From Cutibacterium porci (GTDB taxonomy: Bacteria > Actinomycetota > Actinomycetes > Propionibacteriales > Propionibacteriaceae): a DNA stretch of 64,000 nucleotides. The DNA lies in contig NZ_VUMG01000003.1 in NCBI RefSeq assembly GCF_009696315.1, positions 62,001 to 126,000 of the forward strand, written 5' to 3'. Below, piece by piece: positions 18,685 to 28,646 of this stretch. The notes under the pieces are model-generated. The model saw nothing but the letters and a program-made list of their open reading frames with translations, was not told the DNA's origin and did not search any database. How positions within the stretch are numbered: position 1 is the stretch's first letter; every line of letters begins with the position of its first letter. The position numbers and the translations under genes are program-made.

Positions 18685-19226
18685 CGGATCTCCTGATACG
18701 TCACGTCAACATTTTCCGTAACGTCCGAATACTCAGCATCCGAACTCATAATCACACACTGTGGCGGGTGAATGGCCGTTTCAATACGGCGGCGATGACA
18801 CGCTTTCATGTCAGGCAGTTCGTCCAGATCAAAGAATGCAGTATGACTTGATTCATCGTCACCAACCTGAGGCTCACCACTCACCCACCGGCACAGAAAA
18901 TCGTGGTCAAGAAATTGACAGCGATCCCCATTCGGATAAGTAATCGGGGCAGCGACGTTGACTCGAACTAATTGCACAATTTCTGCCATGACCCCTGTCT
19001 CTTCGTGAATCTCCCGAAGGATGGCTTCGTCGGGCCTCTCTCCCGGTTCGATGATTCCGCACACTGGGGTCCATTCCCCGTTATCGGCCCGCTGCACGAG
19101 CAGGACCTGACGGCCCCGCAAACCGTCACGCACCACGACGGCGCTGCTGCCGGCCAACCACAACGGCGCATGACCGATGTGACGTCTCAGGTCCAGGATG
19201 AACTGTGGTGTCGCCATGACAGCCAC
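18681..19226 (-). CDS. NUDIX hydrolase
   Basis: A 181-residue NUDIX protein with a complete box, residues 57-79 (GIIEPGERPDEAILREIHEETGV pattern: G, five residues, E, seven residues, REIHEE, T, G, V), which binds the metal and cleaves nucleoside diphosphate-linked substrates. The rest includes DHDFLCRW and a C-terminal extension after about residue 155. Substrate unknown. GTG 19226 was chosen because GGAGG lies five bases upstream; ATG 19217 is in frame. It precedes corA in the same unit. Confidence 0.85.
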   Translation of the reverse strand: MAVMATPQFILDLRRHIGHAPLWLAGSSAVVVRDGLRGRQVLLVQRADNGEWTPVCGIIEPGERPDEAILREIHEETGVMAEIVQLVRVNVAAPITYPNGDRCQFLDHDFLCRWVSGEPQVGDDESSHTAFFDLDELPDMKACHRRRIETAIHPPQCVIMSSDAEYSDVTENVDVTYQEIR

Positions 19227-19288
19227 GCTAGCCTCCTCGACGGGTTCCCCGGACCATCAGCAACACGTTATGCCACCGCTAGCAAGTT

Positions 19289-19302
19289 GTACGCCTGCGT
19301 AC
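19289..19302. promoter_or_regulatory. Palindrome upstream of the carboxylase alpha gene
   Basis: GTACGC and GCGTAC around two bases, in the 208-base divergent region between the NUDIX gene and accA. A possible operator; no matching regulator is known to me. Confidence 0.3.
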
Positions 19303-19434
19303 GCACAGATGCCCCCGTCAACGGTGCAATGAGGACAGCTGGACCGAGAACAGATGGACAATGAGCGTGCAAGGTTGGCTGACCCCCTAGACTCGCCGTG
19401 AGGGCATCCGCCCCAAGAGTCGATCGGAGGAACC

Positions 19435-21204
19435 GTGGATAGGACCATCAAGCGGGTACTCATCGCGAACCGTGGCGAGATCGCGGTGCGCGTCATCCGT
19501 GCCGCCAAAGACGCCGGCATTACGAGCGTAGCCGTCTATGCGGACTCTGATTCTGAGGGGTTATTCGTCAAACTCGCCGATGAGGCTTTCGCTCTCAACG
19601 GCGTTACCCCTGCCCAGACTTACCTCGACGTCGACAAGATCCTTGACATTGCTCGCCGCGCCGAGGTCGACGCAATTCATCCCGGATACGGGTTCCTTTC
19701 CGAAAACGCCGACTTCGCCCAAGCCGTCATCGACGCTGGGTTCTTGTGGATTGGCCCGCCGCCCCATGCCATCCGCGTCCTGGGCGACAAAGTGCAGGCC
19801 CGTCACATTGCGCAAAAAGTTGGCGCACCACTCGTGCCGGGCACTGCTGATCCGGTCAACGGACCCGACGAAGTCGTTGAGTTCGCGAAAGAGCATGGCC
19901 TACCGCTCGCCATTAAAGCGGCCTTCGGCGGCGGCGGGCGCGGCCTCAAAGTCGCCCACTCGATGGACGAAGTAGCTCCCCTGTATGAGTCAGCGGTCCG
20001 TGAAGCCGTCACTGCCTTCGGGCGCGGAGAGTGTTTCGTCGAGCGCTACTTAGACAAGCCGCGCCACGTCGAAACTCAGTGTATCGCCGACCAGTACGGC
20101 ACCGTGCAAATCATCTCGACTCGTGACTGTTCTTTGCAGCGTCGACACCAAAAGCTCGTCGAGGAGGCGCCCGCTCCTTTCCTCAGCGACGAGCAGCTGA
20201 CCCGACTCTACGAGTCGTCTCGCGCCATCCTCAAAGAAGCCGGGTATGTCGGTGCCGCAACCTGCGAATTCCTCGTCGGCCTGGACGGAACGATTAGCTT
20301 TTTAGAGGTCAATACCCGGCTGCAGGTAGAGCACCCCGTCTCCGAAGAAGTGGCTGGAGTCGACTTGGTGCAGATGATGTTCCACGTCGCCCAGGGTGGC
20401 CACCTTGAGCCCAAGGACCCGCAGCTTCGCGGTCACTCCTTCGAGTTCCGCATCAATGCGGAGGATCCCGGAATGGGATTCATGCCAGCTCCCGGAACCC
20501 TAACCTCGTGGCAGCCACCGTACGGCCCCGGCGTGCGCATGGACGAGGGTTACCACTCAGGCATGACGGTACCGGGTGCCTTTGACTCTCTCATCGGCAA
20601 ACTCATCATCACGGGTGATAGCCGCGAGCAGGCCCTGGCCCGAGCGGCTCGTGCCCTTGACGAAATTGTCATTGACGGAATGCCGACAGTCATTCCTTTC
20701 CACCAGGCCGTGGTTCGCGACCCAGCTTTCACCGCCACCGATGGTCATTTTGGCGTCTTTACCGACTGGATCGAAACCGAATTCGACAACCAGATCGAAC
20801 CATACAACGGGTCCCTGGGCGAATCTGCCGATTCCGAGCCACCCCGTGAGGTCGTCGTCGAGGTCAACGGCAAGCGAGTCGAAGTGCGCATCCCCGCCTC
20901 CTTGCACGGCGCCCGTCAGGCCCCCAACACCGCGTCCCGCCGCCCCACCCGTCGTAATCGCGCCGGGCGTCGCGCCGCAGCGACCGGCAACTCCGTGGCA
21001 AGTCCAATGCAGGGAACAATCGTCAAGGTCAATGTTGTGGAGGGCGAAGAAGTCAACGAAGGCGACCAACTCGTCGTTATGGAGGCCATGAAGATGGAAC
21101 AGCCCATCGCTGCCCACCGCTCGGGCATTGTTCGCAACCTCGGTGCTACGGTCGGTTCGACGGTCTCCTCCGGCGAGGTCATCTGCGAGATTGTCGACAA
21201 GTGA
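19435..21204 (+). CDS. accA3: Acyl-CoA carboxylase alpha subunit (biotin carboxylase and carrier)
   Basis: Fuses biotin carboxylase (about 1-450) and a biotin carrier domain at the C-terminus in 589 residues. It has [15 protein letters not shown] at the start, the ATP-grasp [13 protein letters not shown] loop, [11 protein letters not shown], and [14 protein letters not shown] with catalytic residues. Biotin is attached at Lys553 in EAMKME. GTG 19435 follows GGAGG. It would supply carboxybiotin to the beta subunit encoded 7 kb to the left and so form acetyl/propionyl-CoA carboxylase. An Ala/Arg-rich linker of about 40 residues (493-530) joins the domains. Confidence 0.94.
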   Translation: MDRTIKRVLIANRGEIAVRVIRAAKDAGITSVAVYADSDSEGLFVKLADEAFALNGVTPAQTYLDVDKILDIARRAEVDAIHPGYGFLSENADFAQAVIDAGFLWIGPPPHAIRVLGDKVQARHIAQKVGAPLVPGTADPVNGPDEVVEFAKEHGLPLAIKAAFGGGGRGLKVAHSMDEVAPLYESAVREAVTAFGRGECFVERYLDKPRHVETQCIADQYGTVQIISTRDCSLQRRHQKLVEEAPAPFLSDEQLTRLYESSRAILKEAGYVGAATCEFLVGLDGTISFLEVNTRLQVEHPVSEEVAGVDLVQMMFHVAQGGHLEPKDPQLRGHSFEFRINAEDPGMGFMPAPGTLTSWQPPYGPGVRMDEGYHSGMTVPGAFDSLIGKLIITGDSREQALARAARALDEIVIDGMPTVIPFHQAVVRDPAFTATDGHFGVFTDWIETEFDNQIEPYNGSLGESADSEPPREVVVEVNGKRVEVRIPASLHGARQAPNTASRRPTRRNRAGRRAAATGNSVASPMQGTIVKVNVVEGEEVNEGDQLVVMEAMKMEQPIAAHRSGIVRNLGATVGSTVSSGEVICEIVDK

Positions 21205-21260
21205 GGCTCAGAGCATGGTTTTGCTTGTGAGCGTCGCCTCGAGACGGCATTCTGGTGACT

Positions 21261-21983
21261 ATGTCCGGTGATTTCCTGCTGTTCGTTCTCTTCTTCGTAG
21301 GGCTGGTAGCGACGACAGCATCCCTCATGCGCGCCCAGCGTCAGTCCCGCGAGGTGGAGGCTGAGCGCGCGAAAGCTATCGAGGCCAAAGTCTCCCAGAT
21401 GCGGCAGGAAACCGAAGAAGACGTCACCACATTCGGGGAAGCCTTGCGGGACCTCGACATGGACATGGTTGGCAAGGACATATCGGATGACGGTCGCAAA
21501 GACTGGAATATGGCCCTTGATTGCTATGACCGCGCCAAGACATTAATGGCCCAAGACAAGAGCACCCGCTCGATCCCGCTTGTGACGGAAACACTTGAGG
21601 AGGGTCGTCACGCCATTGCCTGCGTGCGGGCTCGCGCTAATGGCGAACCTGTCCCCCAGGTGCGTCCACCATGTTTCTTTGATCCGGCCCACGGCCCGTC
21701 AACCACTGACGTCTTGTACTCTCCCGACGGCGGGGTAGCGCGCAAAGTACCCGCATGTGCCGCCGACGCCCAGCGCGTTCAGCAGGGTCGTTCCCCCTGG
21801 ATTCGCACCGTCGACGTCAATGGTGTCCAGCTACCTTACTGGCAGGCTGGCCCCGACTATGCCCCGTGGGTGCAGGGATACTACCGCCGTTACGAATCTG
21901 ACCCTGTCATTAGCGGTTTGACTGTTGGCGGTCTCGGCCTCGTCGGGCTGGGCCTCTTCTCCGCCCTCTTCGACGATTTCTGA
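21261..21983 (+). CDS. Membrane-anchored protein of unknown function
   Basis: A 240-residue protein with a single N-terminal helix (FLLFVLFFVGLVATTASLM), a charged helix likely to coil (about 25-60), a central region with two paired Cys segments (PPCFFDPAHG; VPACAADAQR) and WIRTVDVNG, and a Gly/Leu-rich C-terminus that may insert in the membrane. I do not recognise a named domain. The start is uncertain: GTG 21255 or ATG 21261. It follows accA by 56 bases in the same direction. Confidence 0.65.
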   Translation: MSGDFLLFVLFFVGLVATTASLMRAQRQSREVEAERAKAIEAKVSQMRQETEEDVTTFGEALRDLDMDMVGKDISDDGRKDWNMALDCYDRAKTLMAQDKSTRSIPLVTETLEEGRHAIACVRARANGEPVPQVRPPCFFDPAHGPSTTDVLYSPDGGVARKVPACAADAQRVQQGRSPWIRTVDVNGVQLPYWQAGPDYAPWVQGYYRRYESDPVISGLTVGGLGLVGLGLFSALFDDF

Positions 21984-21995
21984 TCCCGGCGGCGC

Positions 21996-23375
21996 TCAGG
22001 CCACAAACGTCTGCAACCGACGAGCTGCCTCCGAAATAGACCCTGACAGCGATGGGTAGACGGTGAAGTCGTGTTGGAAAGCATCGACGGGGATGCGTTC
22101 AGCTACTGCCACGGAAATGGGATGGATAAGTTCGCTGGCCCGCGGTGATACAACCACTCCTCCGATGATGTTTCCCGTCGCTGGGCGGCAGAAAAGTTTG
22201 ATGAAACCGTCGCGAAGCCCCTGCATCTTGGCACGCGGGTTGGTGGACAGATCCAGGCACGTGGACCTTGCCTGCACCCGTCCAGAATCGACGTCGGTTT
22301 GCGTCACACCGACAGTGGCAATTTCTGGAGAGGTAAAAACGTTGGAACACACTAACGACAGATCCAGCGGCTGAAGCGCCTGACCAAGGGCGTGCCACAC
22401 CGCGATACGTCCTTGCATAGCTGCGACCGACGCCAAGGCGAACACGCCGGTACAATCCCCAGCAGCATATATACCCGGAACGTTGGTGCGCGAAACTTTA
22501 TCGACGATAATGTGACCCCGCGGACCGACGGCCACACCGACCTCTTCTAAACCAAGATCCGCGCTGTTGGGGATCGACCCAACCGCCATGAGGACGTGGG
22601 ACCCACGCACAGCGCGGCCATCCTCTAGCCCCACCACGACGCCGTCCCCGTCACGGACCGCAGATACTGCGCGAGAACGCGACAGAATCTCCATTCCACG
22701 AGATTCAAAGACCTGTTGCAATACCTGTGCTGCATCGGGATCTTCACCGGGGAGAACCTGGTCACGCGAGGACACTAGCGTCACCCGACACCCCAACGAA
22801 TCGTAGGCCGAGGCGAACTCGGCGCCGGTCACGCCAGACCCAACCACAATAAGGTGCTCAGGAGCCTGCCGCATCGAGTACACCTGCTTCCACGTGAGGA
22901 TGCGCTCACCATCGCAGTGGGCCTCAGGCAGCTCGCGTGGGGTGGTGCCGGTAGCCAACAGCACGATGTCGGCGTCGATGGTCTCGCCATCATCGGTAAC
23001 AACCCGATGAAGGTGCCCTGGTGCTCCCGTCGTCAGGCGCGCCCGCCCACGGATCAGCCGCACCCCCTTGCGTTGAAGGCCACGGCCAATGTCATCAGAC
23101 TGGGCTTGGGCAAGCCGGCGCACCCGAGAGTTGACGGCGTCGAGATCAACCTCAAATGTCTCGGTATGACGCAATCCGAGCTCAGCTGCGCGGCGCAACA
23201 TCGACGTGACCTCAGCAGTAGCAATGAGTGTTTTCGACGGAACGCAGTCGGTAAGGACAGCCGCGCCTCCGATACCAGTCTGTTCAACGACAGTGACATC
23301 AACACCGCCAGCTGCCGCAACGCTGGCAGCCTCATATCCTCCGGGCCCTGCACCAATGATCACCATGGACGTCAT
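21996..23375 (-). CDS. lpdA: LpdA-like NAD(P)H quinone dehydrogenase
   Basis: A two-dinucleotide flavoprotein disulfide reductase of 459 residues: FAD loop VIIGAGPGGYEAA, NAD loop VVGSGVTGAEFAS, GDCTGVFALASVA at the second FAD site and a C-terminal dimer domain. The redox pair is broken: where dihydrolipoamide dehydrogenases have Cys-x4-Cys, this has Ala39 and Cys44 (GGAAVLTDCVPSK), and the C-terminal His-Glu base is also absent. Mycobacterial LpdA shows the same loss and reduces quinones, so I infer that role. It lies near PNP and the mutase, as in mycobacteria. Confidence 0.86.
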   Translation of the reverse strand: MTSMVIIGAGPGGYEAASVAAAGGVDVTVVEQTGIGGAAVLTDCVPSKTLIATAEVTSMLRRAAELGLRHTETFEVDLDAVNSRVRRLAQAQSDDIGRGLQRKGVRLIRGRARLTTGAPGHLHRVVTDDGETIDADIVLLATGTTPRELPEAHCDGERILTWKQVYSMRQAPEHLIVVGSGVTGAEFASAYDSLGCRVTLVSSRDQVLPGEDPDAAQVLQQVFESRGMEILSRSRAVSAVRDGDGVVVGLEDGRAVRGSHVLMAVGSIPNSADLGLEEVGVAVGPRGHIIVDKVSRTNVPGIYAAGDCTGVFALASVAAMQGRIAVWHALGQALQPLDLSLVCSNVFTSPEIATVGVTQTDVDSGRVQARSTCLDLSTNPRAKMQGLRDGFIKLFCRPATGNIIGGVVVSPRASELIHPISVAVAERIPVDAFQHDFTVYPSLSGSISEAARRLQTFVA

Positions 23376-23558
23376 AACGGCATTCTTTCAGCCGCGACGG
23401 CTCATCTGTCGACATCGAGAGAAATCGCCGCTATGAGAAAACTGTCGGCTCCTGGCGCATCTCGGCACTGAGAGCCCCGACAGCTATCTCAGCCGACGAA
23501 AATCGCACCATAGGGGGTTCGCGCTCTCAGGACGGCGAAAACCTCTAGGGTTAACCCC

Positions 23559-24371
23559 ATGACGTCACCGGAGTTCACCGACCCCCATGCCATCGCCCAC
23601 GATGCTGCCGATGCCATCCGTTCCCGCTTGTCCCTCGCCAGCGTCGATATGGGCCTTGTCCTTGGTTCAGGATGGTCGGCTGGAATTGACCGCCTAGGCA
23701 CTGTTCTCGGACGGCTCCCCCTGGGTGAGCTTCCCGGATTCTCTACACCCGTTGTTGCCGGACACGGCGGCGACCTCGTGGCGGTAGCCCTACCCACCGG
23801 GAAAACTGCGGTCGTCCTCACTGGACGTACTCACCTTTACGAAGGCCGTGGCGTTGAGCCGGTGGTCCACGGGGTGCGCACTATCGCCGCGCTAGGCGCG
23901 AGCACGATGATCCTCACGAACGGCTGCGGCGGCCTCGACCCATCGTGGGGGCCTGGAACCGTCGTCGCTATCAGCGACCACATCAACCTCACCGGTGTTA
24001 CCCCACTGCGCGGCGCCACCTTCATTGATATGTCGAAGGCCTGGACCCCAAGCTTGCTGGAGGTCGTCGAACGGATCGCACCTGGCATTCCGACCGGTGT
24101 CTACGCTCAATTTCGCGGCCCCCAATACGAGACGCCGGCTGAGGTACGCATGGCTCGTATTATCGGCGCCGACCTCGTCGGAATGTCGACCGCTTTAGAG
24201 GCCATTGCCGCCCGCGAAGCCGGTCTCGATCTACTCGGGCTGTCCCTCGTGACAAACCATGCGGCCGGGGTCACCGACGCTCCGCTGAACCACGCCGAGG
24301 TCATCGCTGCAGGCGAGGAAGCTGCTCCCCGGCTAGCCAGTCTGCTCGCCGATATCACCGCTGCCATCTGA
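23559..24371 (+). CDS. punA: Purine nucleoside phosphorylase, trimeric type
   Basis: Splits purine nucleosides with phosphate into base and (deoxy)ribose-1-phosphate. The 270-residue protein has LVLGSGWS, GRTHLYEGRG (His of the phosphate site), QFRGPQYETPAEVR and VGMSTALEAIAAREAG, then SLVTNHAAG with the base-binding Asn. Salvage fits the next gene, a phosphosugar mutase that can convert the pentose-1-phosphate, 27 bases downstream in the same unit. Confidence 0.93.
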   Translation: MTSPEFTDPHAIAHDAADAIRSRLSLASVDMGLVLGSGWSAGIDRLGTVLGRLPLGELPGFSTPVVAGHGGDLVAVALPTGKTAVVLTGRTHLYEGRGVEPVVHGVRTIAALGASTMILTNGCGGLDPSWGPGTVVAISDHINLTGVTPLRGATFIDMSKAWTPSLLEVVERIAPGIPTGVYAQFRGPQYETPAEVRMARIIGADLVGMSTALEAIAAREAGLDLLGLSLVTNHAAGVTDAPLNHAEVIAAGEEAAPRLASLLADITAAI

Positions 24372-24398
24372 TCCGTCCCATAACCCCATCGAGGAATC

Positions 24399-26075
24399 AT
24401 GACCACCACCTGCTCTCAGGGGCCTCGTCCCGAGCTCGTCACAGAGGTTCAGGCCTGGCTTGACCAGGATCCCGACGCGGCCACCCGCGCTGAACTGTCA
24501 GATCTGCTCGCCCGTGCCCAGTCCGGTAACGCTGAAGCCATCGCAGCGATGGAGGACGCCTTTGCTGGCCCATTGACCTTCGGCACCGCCGGCCTGCGTG
24601 CGGCGCTCGGCCCTGGCCCGTCGCGAATGAACCGGATCGTCGTGCAGCGTGCGGCAGCCGGTTTCGCCGCCTGGCTGCACTCTCACGGCCACCAGGCAGG
24701 CAGCGTCGTCATCGGGTTCGACGCCCGACACAACTCGGACGTCTTCGCACGCGATACCGCAGAGATCATGGCCGGAGCAGGATTCCACGCGTTGCTGGCC
24801 GACTCCGCCATCCCGACGCCGGTGACAGCTTTTGCTATCAAGCACTATGGGGCAGTTGCCGGCGTCATGGTGACCGCCTCGCACAACCCGCCCGCCGATA
24901 ATGGGTACAAGGTTTATCTGGGTGACGGTTCTCAGATCATCCCGCCCACTGACACCGAAATCGCCCACGAAATCGAGGTGGTGTCTGAGAAGCCGGTGAG
25001 CGCCATTCCTCGCGGTAACGACGTCGAGTTCATCGGCGACGAGCTCATTGATGCCTACGTGTGTCGGGCCGCCGAGCTGACCGCAGCCAATTCTGACGTC
25101 ACGTGGGTTTACACCGCGATGCATGGCGTCGGGACACGGGTTGTGCGTCGGCTGGTCGAGAAGACGGGCTTGCCCGAGTTTGTCGGAGTGACCGAGCAGC
25201 TCGACCCGGACCCAGACTTCCCGACGGTCGCGTTCCCGAACCCCGAAGAGCCAGGCGCAATTGATCTAGCCATTGCACGGGCACGCGAGCATGACGCCGA
25301 CGTCGTCATCGCGTCTGATCCCGACGCCGACCGCTGTGCCGTCGCTGCCGTCATTGACGGGGACTGGCGGATGCTTACCGGCGACGAGTTGGGCACATTA
25401 CTTGGTGACGACGCTCTGCGTCGCGGCCTCGATGGGGTTTACGCCAATTCGGTCGTCTCGTCGACATGTCTGGGACGGATGGCTCAGGCTTGCGGTCGCG
25501 AACACCGCGTGACTCTGACCGGATTCAAATGGATCGGTCGCGTTCCTGGACTTGTCTTTGGCTATGAGGAGGCCATCGGGTACTGCTGCGATCCTTCCTA
25601 CGTGCCAGACAAAGACGGCATCACCGCCCTGGCGACGATTATGCGGCTGATTGGCGAGCTCAAAGCGTCCGGCACAACCGTCGCCGACCGGCTCGACGAG
25701 ATCTGGGCCACCCATGGTCTGCACCGCACCAGCCAATTGTCGGTGCGCGTCACCGATATGTCGATCATCGCCGACTCCATGGACCGTCTGCGCAGCAACC
25801 CTCCCGCGACACTATTAGGTGACCGCGTCGACGTCTGTGACCTCAACGATCCCAGTAATGGTTCCGGGCTACCACAGCAGAACGCGATTGAGCTGACGGG
25901 ACCTCGCGTTCACGTCGTCACCCGGCCATCTGGCACCGAGCCCAAGCTCAAGTGCTACCTCGAAGTACGTGCGACCCCGGAGGAATCGGCAGCCGATCTG
26001 TCAGCCACCAAGGCGCGTCTCGACACAGACATGGCAACCCTGCGCGACGAGATGTCCCAGACCCTCGGCATCTGA
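24399..26075 (+). CDS. Phosphoglucomutase/phosphomannomutase family (likely phosphopentomutase)
   Basis: An alpha-D-phosphohexomutase of 558 residues. Active-site serine Ser161 lies in TASHNPPADNGYK; the metal loop is ASDPDADRCAV; the sugar loop is EEAIGYCCD; the phosphate loop RPSGTEPK is near the C-terminus. The same protein in mycobacteria (PmmB) lies beside deoD. Its position behind punA suggests it turns ribose-1-phosphate into ribose-5-phosphate, but glucose or mannose phosphates are equally possible by sequence. ATG 24399 has GAGGAA upstream. Confidence 0.88.
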   Translation: MTTTCSQGPRPELVTEVQAWLDQDPDAATRAELSDLLARAQSGNAEAIAAMEDAFAGPLTFGTAGLRAALGPGPSRMNRIVVQRAAAGFAAWLHSHGHQAGSVVIGFDARHNSDVFARDTAEIMAGAGFHALLADSAIPTPVTAFAIKHYGAVAGVMVTASHNPPADNGYKVYLGDGSQIIPPTDTEIAHEIEVVSEKPVSAIPRGNDVEFIGDELIDAYVCRAAELTAANSDVTWVYTAMHGVGTRVVRRLVEKTGLPEFVGVTEQLDPDPDFPTVAFPNPEEPGAIDLAIARAREHDADVVIASDPDADRCAVAAVIDGDWRMLTGDELGTLLGDDALRRGLDGVYANSVVSSTCLGRMAQACGREHRVTLTGFKWIGRVPGLVFGYEEAIGYCCDPSYVPDKDGITALATIMRLIGELKASGTTVADRLDEIWATHGLHRTSQLSVRVTDMSIIADSMDRLRSNPPATLLGDRVDVCDLNDPSNGSGLPQQNAIELTGPRVHVVTRPSGTEPKLKCYLEVRATPEESAADLSATKARLDTDMATLRDEMSQTLGI

Positions 26076-26190
26076 GCTTGCCGGAGAAGACGACGAAGGC
26101 GATGCTGCGCTACGGAGGCTCTGTGGGTATCAGGGCCTGAGACCATTCACCGCAACGGGCAAGCCCACGTTCCCGATAGACTCGGCAGCC

Positions 26191-26772
26191 GTGGCGCGCA
26201 CGATCATCCTGCTGGCAGGACCCTCTGGATCTGGGAAATCCCGTCTCACTCACATGGCACATGTGCCCGAGCTACGCCTCGACGACTTTTACCGAGATCT
26301 CGATGAGCCCGGGCTCCCCCGCATACACGACATGGTCGACTGGGACGACGTCGCATCCTGGAAACTTCCGGCAGCCGTCGAGGCCCTGCGAGAACTCGCC
26401 ACCGTTGGGCACACCGTCGTCCCCTGCTACGACATCGCGCAGTCCCGGGCCGACGGCACCCACGTCGTCGAGGCGGACGATGCACCGGTAATCCTCGCAG
26501 AGGGGATTTTTGCCCTCGACGTGTTGGAGCCATGCCTACAGATCGGTCTCAACGTGGTCCCTATTTGGTTGGACCGACCGCGCTGGTTCAATTTCGTCCG
26601 GCGTCTCATCCGAGATGTGCGCCAGCAACGGAAATCCCGTCGGGTACTGGTTCGCCGGGGTCTGGCGTTGTGCCGGGCTGAGCCAGCCATGCGATCGCGA
26701 GCCATCGTCGTGGGATTTCAGCCCATGAGTATGAGGCGAGCAAGCGCTGCCGTTGCGGCTCTCATGAGCTGA
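26191..26772 (+). CDS. Uridine-kinase-like P-loop protein
   Basis: A P-loop kinase of 193 residues: IILLAGPSGSGKS (Walker A), RLDDFYRDLDEPGLP (substrate-binding DDFY motif of uridine kinases), HDMVDWDDVASW, YDIAQSR and ILAEGIFA. It would phosphorylate uridine/cytidine or another small substrate. The open frame runs back inside the mutase gene, but GTG 26191 is the likely start as it precedes the P-loop by seven codons; the RBS is weak. The salvage neighbourhood supports the call. Confidence 0.78.
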   Translation: MARTIILLAGPSGSGKSRLTHMAHVPELRLDDFYRDLDEPGLPRIHDMVDWDDVASWKLPAAVEALRELATVGHTVVPCYDIAQSRADGTHVVEADDAPVILAEGIFALDVLEPCLQIGLNVVPIWLDRPRWFNFVRRLIRDVRQQRKSRRVLVRRGLALCRAEPAMRSRAIVVGFQPMSMRRASAAVAALMS

Positions 26773-26853
26773 CTGCCGGACGCTTTTTCAACCTTTTGGC
26801 CGATGCCGATGGGACGCCACCTTCGTAGTATCGACCGGGTCGAAAGGATTGTC

Positions 26854-28488
26854 GTGTCGGACGCCACCTCCATTCCCGCCCAGCCGTTCCCTGGCCGCTG
26901 GAAGGCCCTTGCTGTCCTCGCTGCGGGGCTTTCACTCATCGTCTTAGACGGCACAATTGTCGGAGTCGCGCTGCCGACGATGATTTCTGCCCTCGATCTC
27001 AACCTCACTGACGCTCAGTGGGTCAATGCGATATACAACGTCATCTTCGCTGCTCTCCTTCTTGGAGCCGGGCGCCTCGGTGACCGGGTTGGGCGCCGAA
27101 CCACCTTTGCGGCTGGAGTCGTCCTCTTCGTCGGAGGATCCCTACTCGCCGCGACAGCGTCGGGACCTGGTTCTCTCATCGCTTCACGTGCTGTCCAAGG
27201 CGTCGGTGGCGCCCTCGTGCTGCCGTCCACCCTGTCATCAGTCAACTCGCTCTTTCGGGGAAAAGACCGCGCTGCCGCGTTTGGCGTATGGGGTGCTGTT
27301 ATGAGCGGTATGGCGGCCCTCGGCCCGCTACTAGGTGGAATCTTGACCGAATACGCATCGTGGCGCTGGATTTTCTGGGTCAACCTGCCGCTGGGACTGC
27401 TCGTATTCATCGGCATTGCCGCATGGGTGCCGCAAACCCGTGGCAAACCTGCTGAAAGAGGGGTCGACGTCGACGGCTTACTGACCTCGGCCATCGGCTT
27501 TGGTCTGCTCGTCTTTGGGTTAATTGAAGCTACCTCTCTGGGGTGGTGGGGCAAGAAAGAAACCTTGAAGGTCTTCGGGTGGCGATGGCCAGCCAGCTGG
27601 TCCATCTCCCCCGTACCATGGTCGATCGCCATCGGTGTGTTCTTTATTGTGCTGTTCATTGTGTGGGAAAAACACCGTGCCAAGGTCGGTCGTGACGCCT
27701 TACTCGACTTATCCCTGTTCCGGGTGGGCACATTCTCCTGGGGTAATCTCACCGCAGCAACGGTCGCTATCGGCGAGTTCTCACTCATGTTCGTGCTGCC
27801 GCTGTTCCTCGTGAACTCGCTCGGTCTTTCTACGGTACGTACCGGCATTGTGCTGGCAGCGATGGCGTTGGGTGCATTCTTCTCAGGAGCGTCGGCACGC
27901 CACCTAGCCGCGAGGATGGGTGCGGCTGGAGTGGTAATCCTCGGGTTGACCCTTGAGGTTCTCGGCGTCGGCCTCCTGGCCGGGGTTGTCGGGATGCAGG
28001 GATCAACGTGGCTGATCGTTGTCACCCTCGTCGTCTATGGCGTTGGACTCGGCCTGGCCTCAGCCCAACTGACCTCGACGGTGTTACACGATATTCCTGC
28101 CGACCAGTCCGGGGCGGGCTCAGCCACCCAGTCAACGGTGCGTCAGCTCGGGTCAGCCCTCGGTGCCGCTATTGCTGGGTCGGCGCTGGGATCGGCGATG
28201 AACCACACCATCCCCGACGCCGTGGCATCGGTCACCACCGTACCGGCCAGTATCCTTGACAAGCTCATTCGCGCTACCGAAGATTCAGCCGGTTCAGCTA
28301 TTCCAGGACTTCGCAATGCGTCCAGCCTTGGCCCACTCGGTGAATCCCGCGACGCCGTCATCAACAGTCTGGAGACCGGTTTCGCTCACGCAGCGGCGTG
28401 GTCGATCGGATTATCGTCTCTGTTTCTGGTGATCGGTTTGCTCGGCGCGATCATGGTACGGCACGAGGCACGCAAGCAGGGCGACTAG
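26854..28488 (+). CDS. MFS drug/proton antiporter, DHA2 type (14 helices)
   Basis: A 544-residue exporter of the 14-helix DHA2 branch. It has LIVLDGTIVGVALP (motif D1 in helix 1), GRLGDRVGRR (motif A loop), a helix-5 motif C (GMAALGPLLGGIL) and GVGGALVLP. Its transport target is unknown; related members export dyes, antibiotics or lipids. GTG 26854 is preferred because GAAAGGA lies five bases before it, although the frame opens at ATG 26803. A C-terminal loop of about 70 residues lies between the last two helices. Confidence 0.86.
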   Translation: MSDATSIPAQPFPGRWKALAVLAAGLSLIVLDGTIVGVALPTMISALDLNLTDAQWVNAIYNVIFAALLLGAGRLGDRVGRRTTFAAGVVLFVGGSLLAATASGPGSLIASRAVQGVGGALVLPSTLSSVNSLFRGKDRAAAFGVWGAVMSGMAALGPLLGGILTEYASWRWIFWVNLPLGLLVFIGIAAWVPQTRGKPAERGVDVDGLLTSAIGFGLLVFGLIEATSLGWWGKKETLKVFGWRWPASWSISPVPWSIAIGVFFIVLFIVWEKHRAKVGRDALLDLSLFRVGTFSWGNLTAATVAIGEFSLMFVLPLFLVNSLGLSTVRTGIVLAAMALGAFFSGASARHLAARMGAAGVVILGLTLEVLGVGLLAGVVGMQGSTWLIVVTLVVYGVGLGLASAQLTSTVLHDIPADQSGAGSATQSTVRQLGSALGAAIAGSALGSAMNHTIPDAVASVTTVPASILDKLIRATEDSAGSAIPGLRNASSLGPLGESRDAVINSLETGFAHAAAWSIGLSSLFLVIGLLGAIMVRHEARKQGD

Positions 28489-28646
28489 CGGGCATCCGTC
28501 TGGCGAGCCCGCACTGCGGGGAGTGGCAAACATAGCTGCCCCCTCGACGATGCCGCCGCAGCGGATCCCGTGTCGCAACCGGGAACTATCCTGACGCACG
28601 TCGCTTTCGGGCGGCGTCACGATAGAAGGCTATAGCGGAGGTACGG

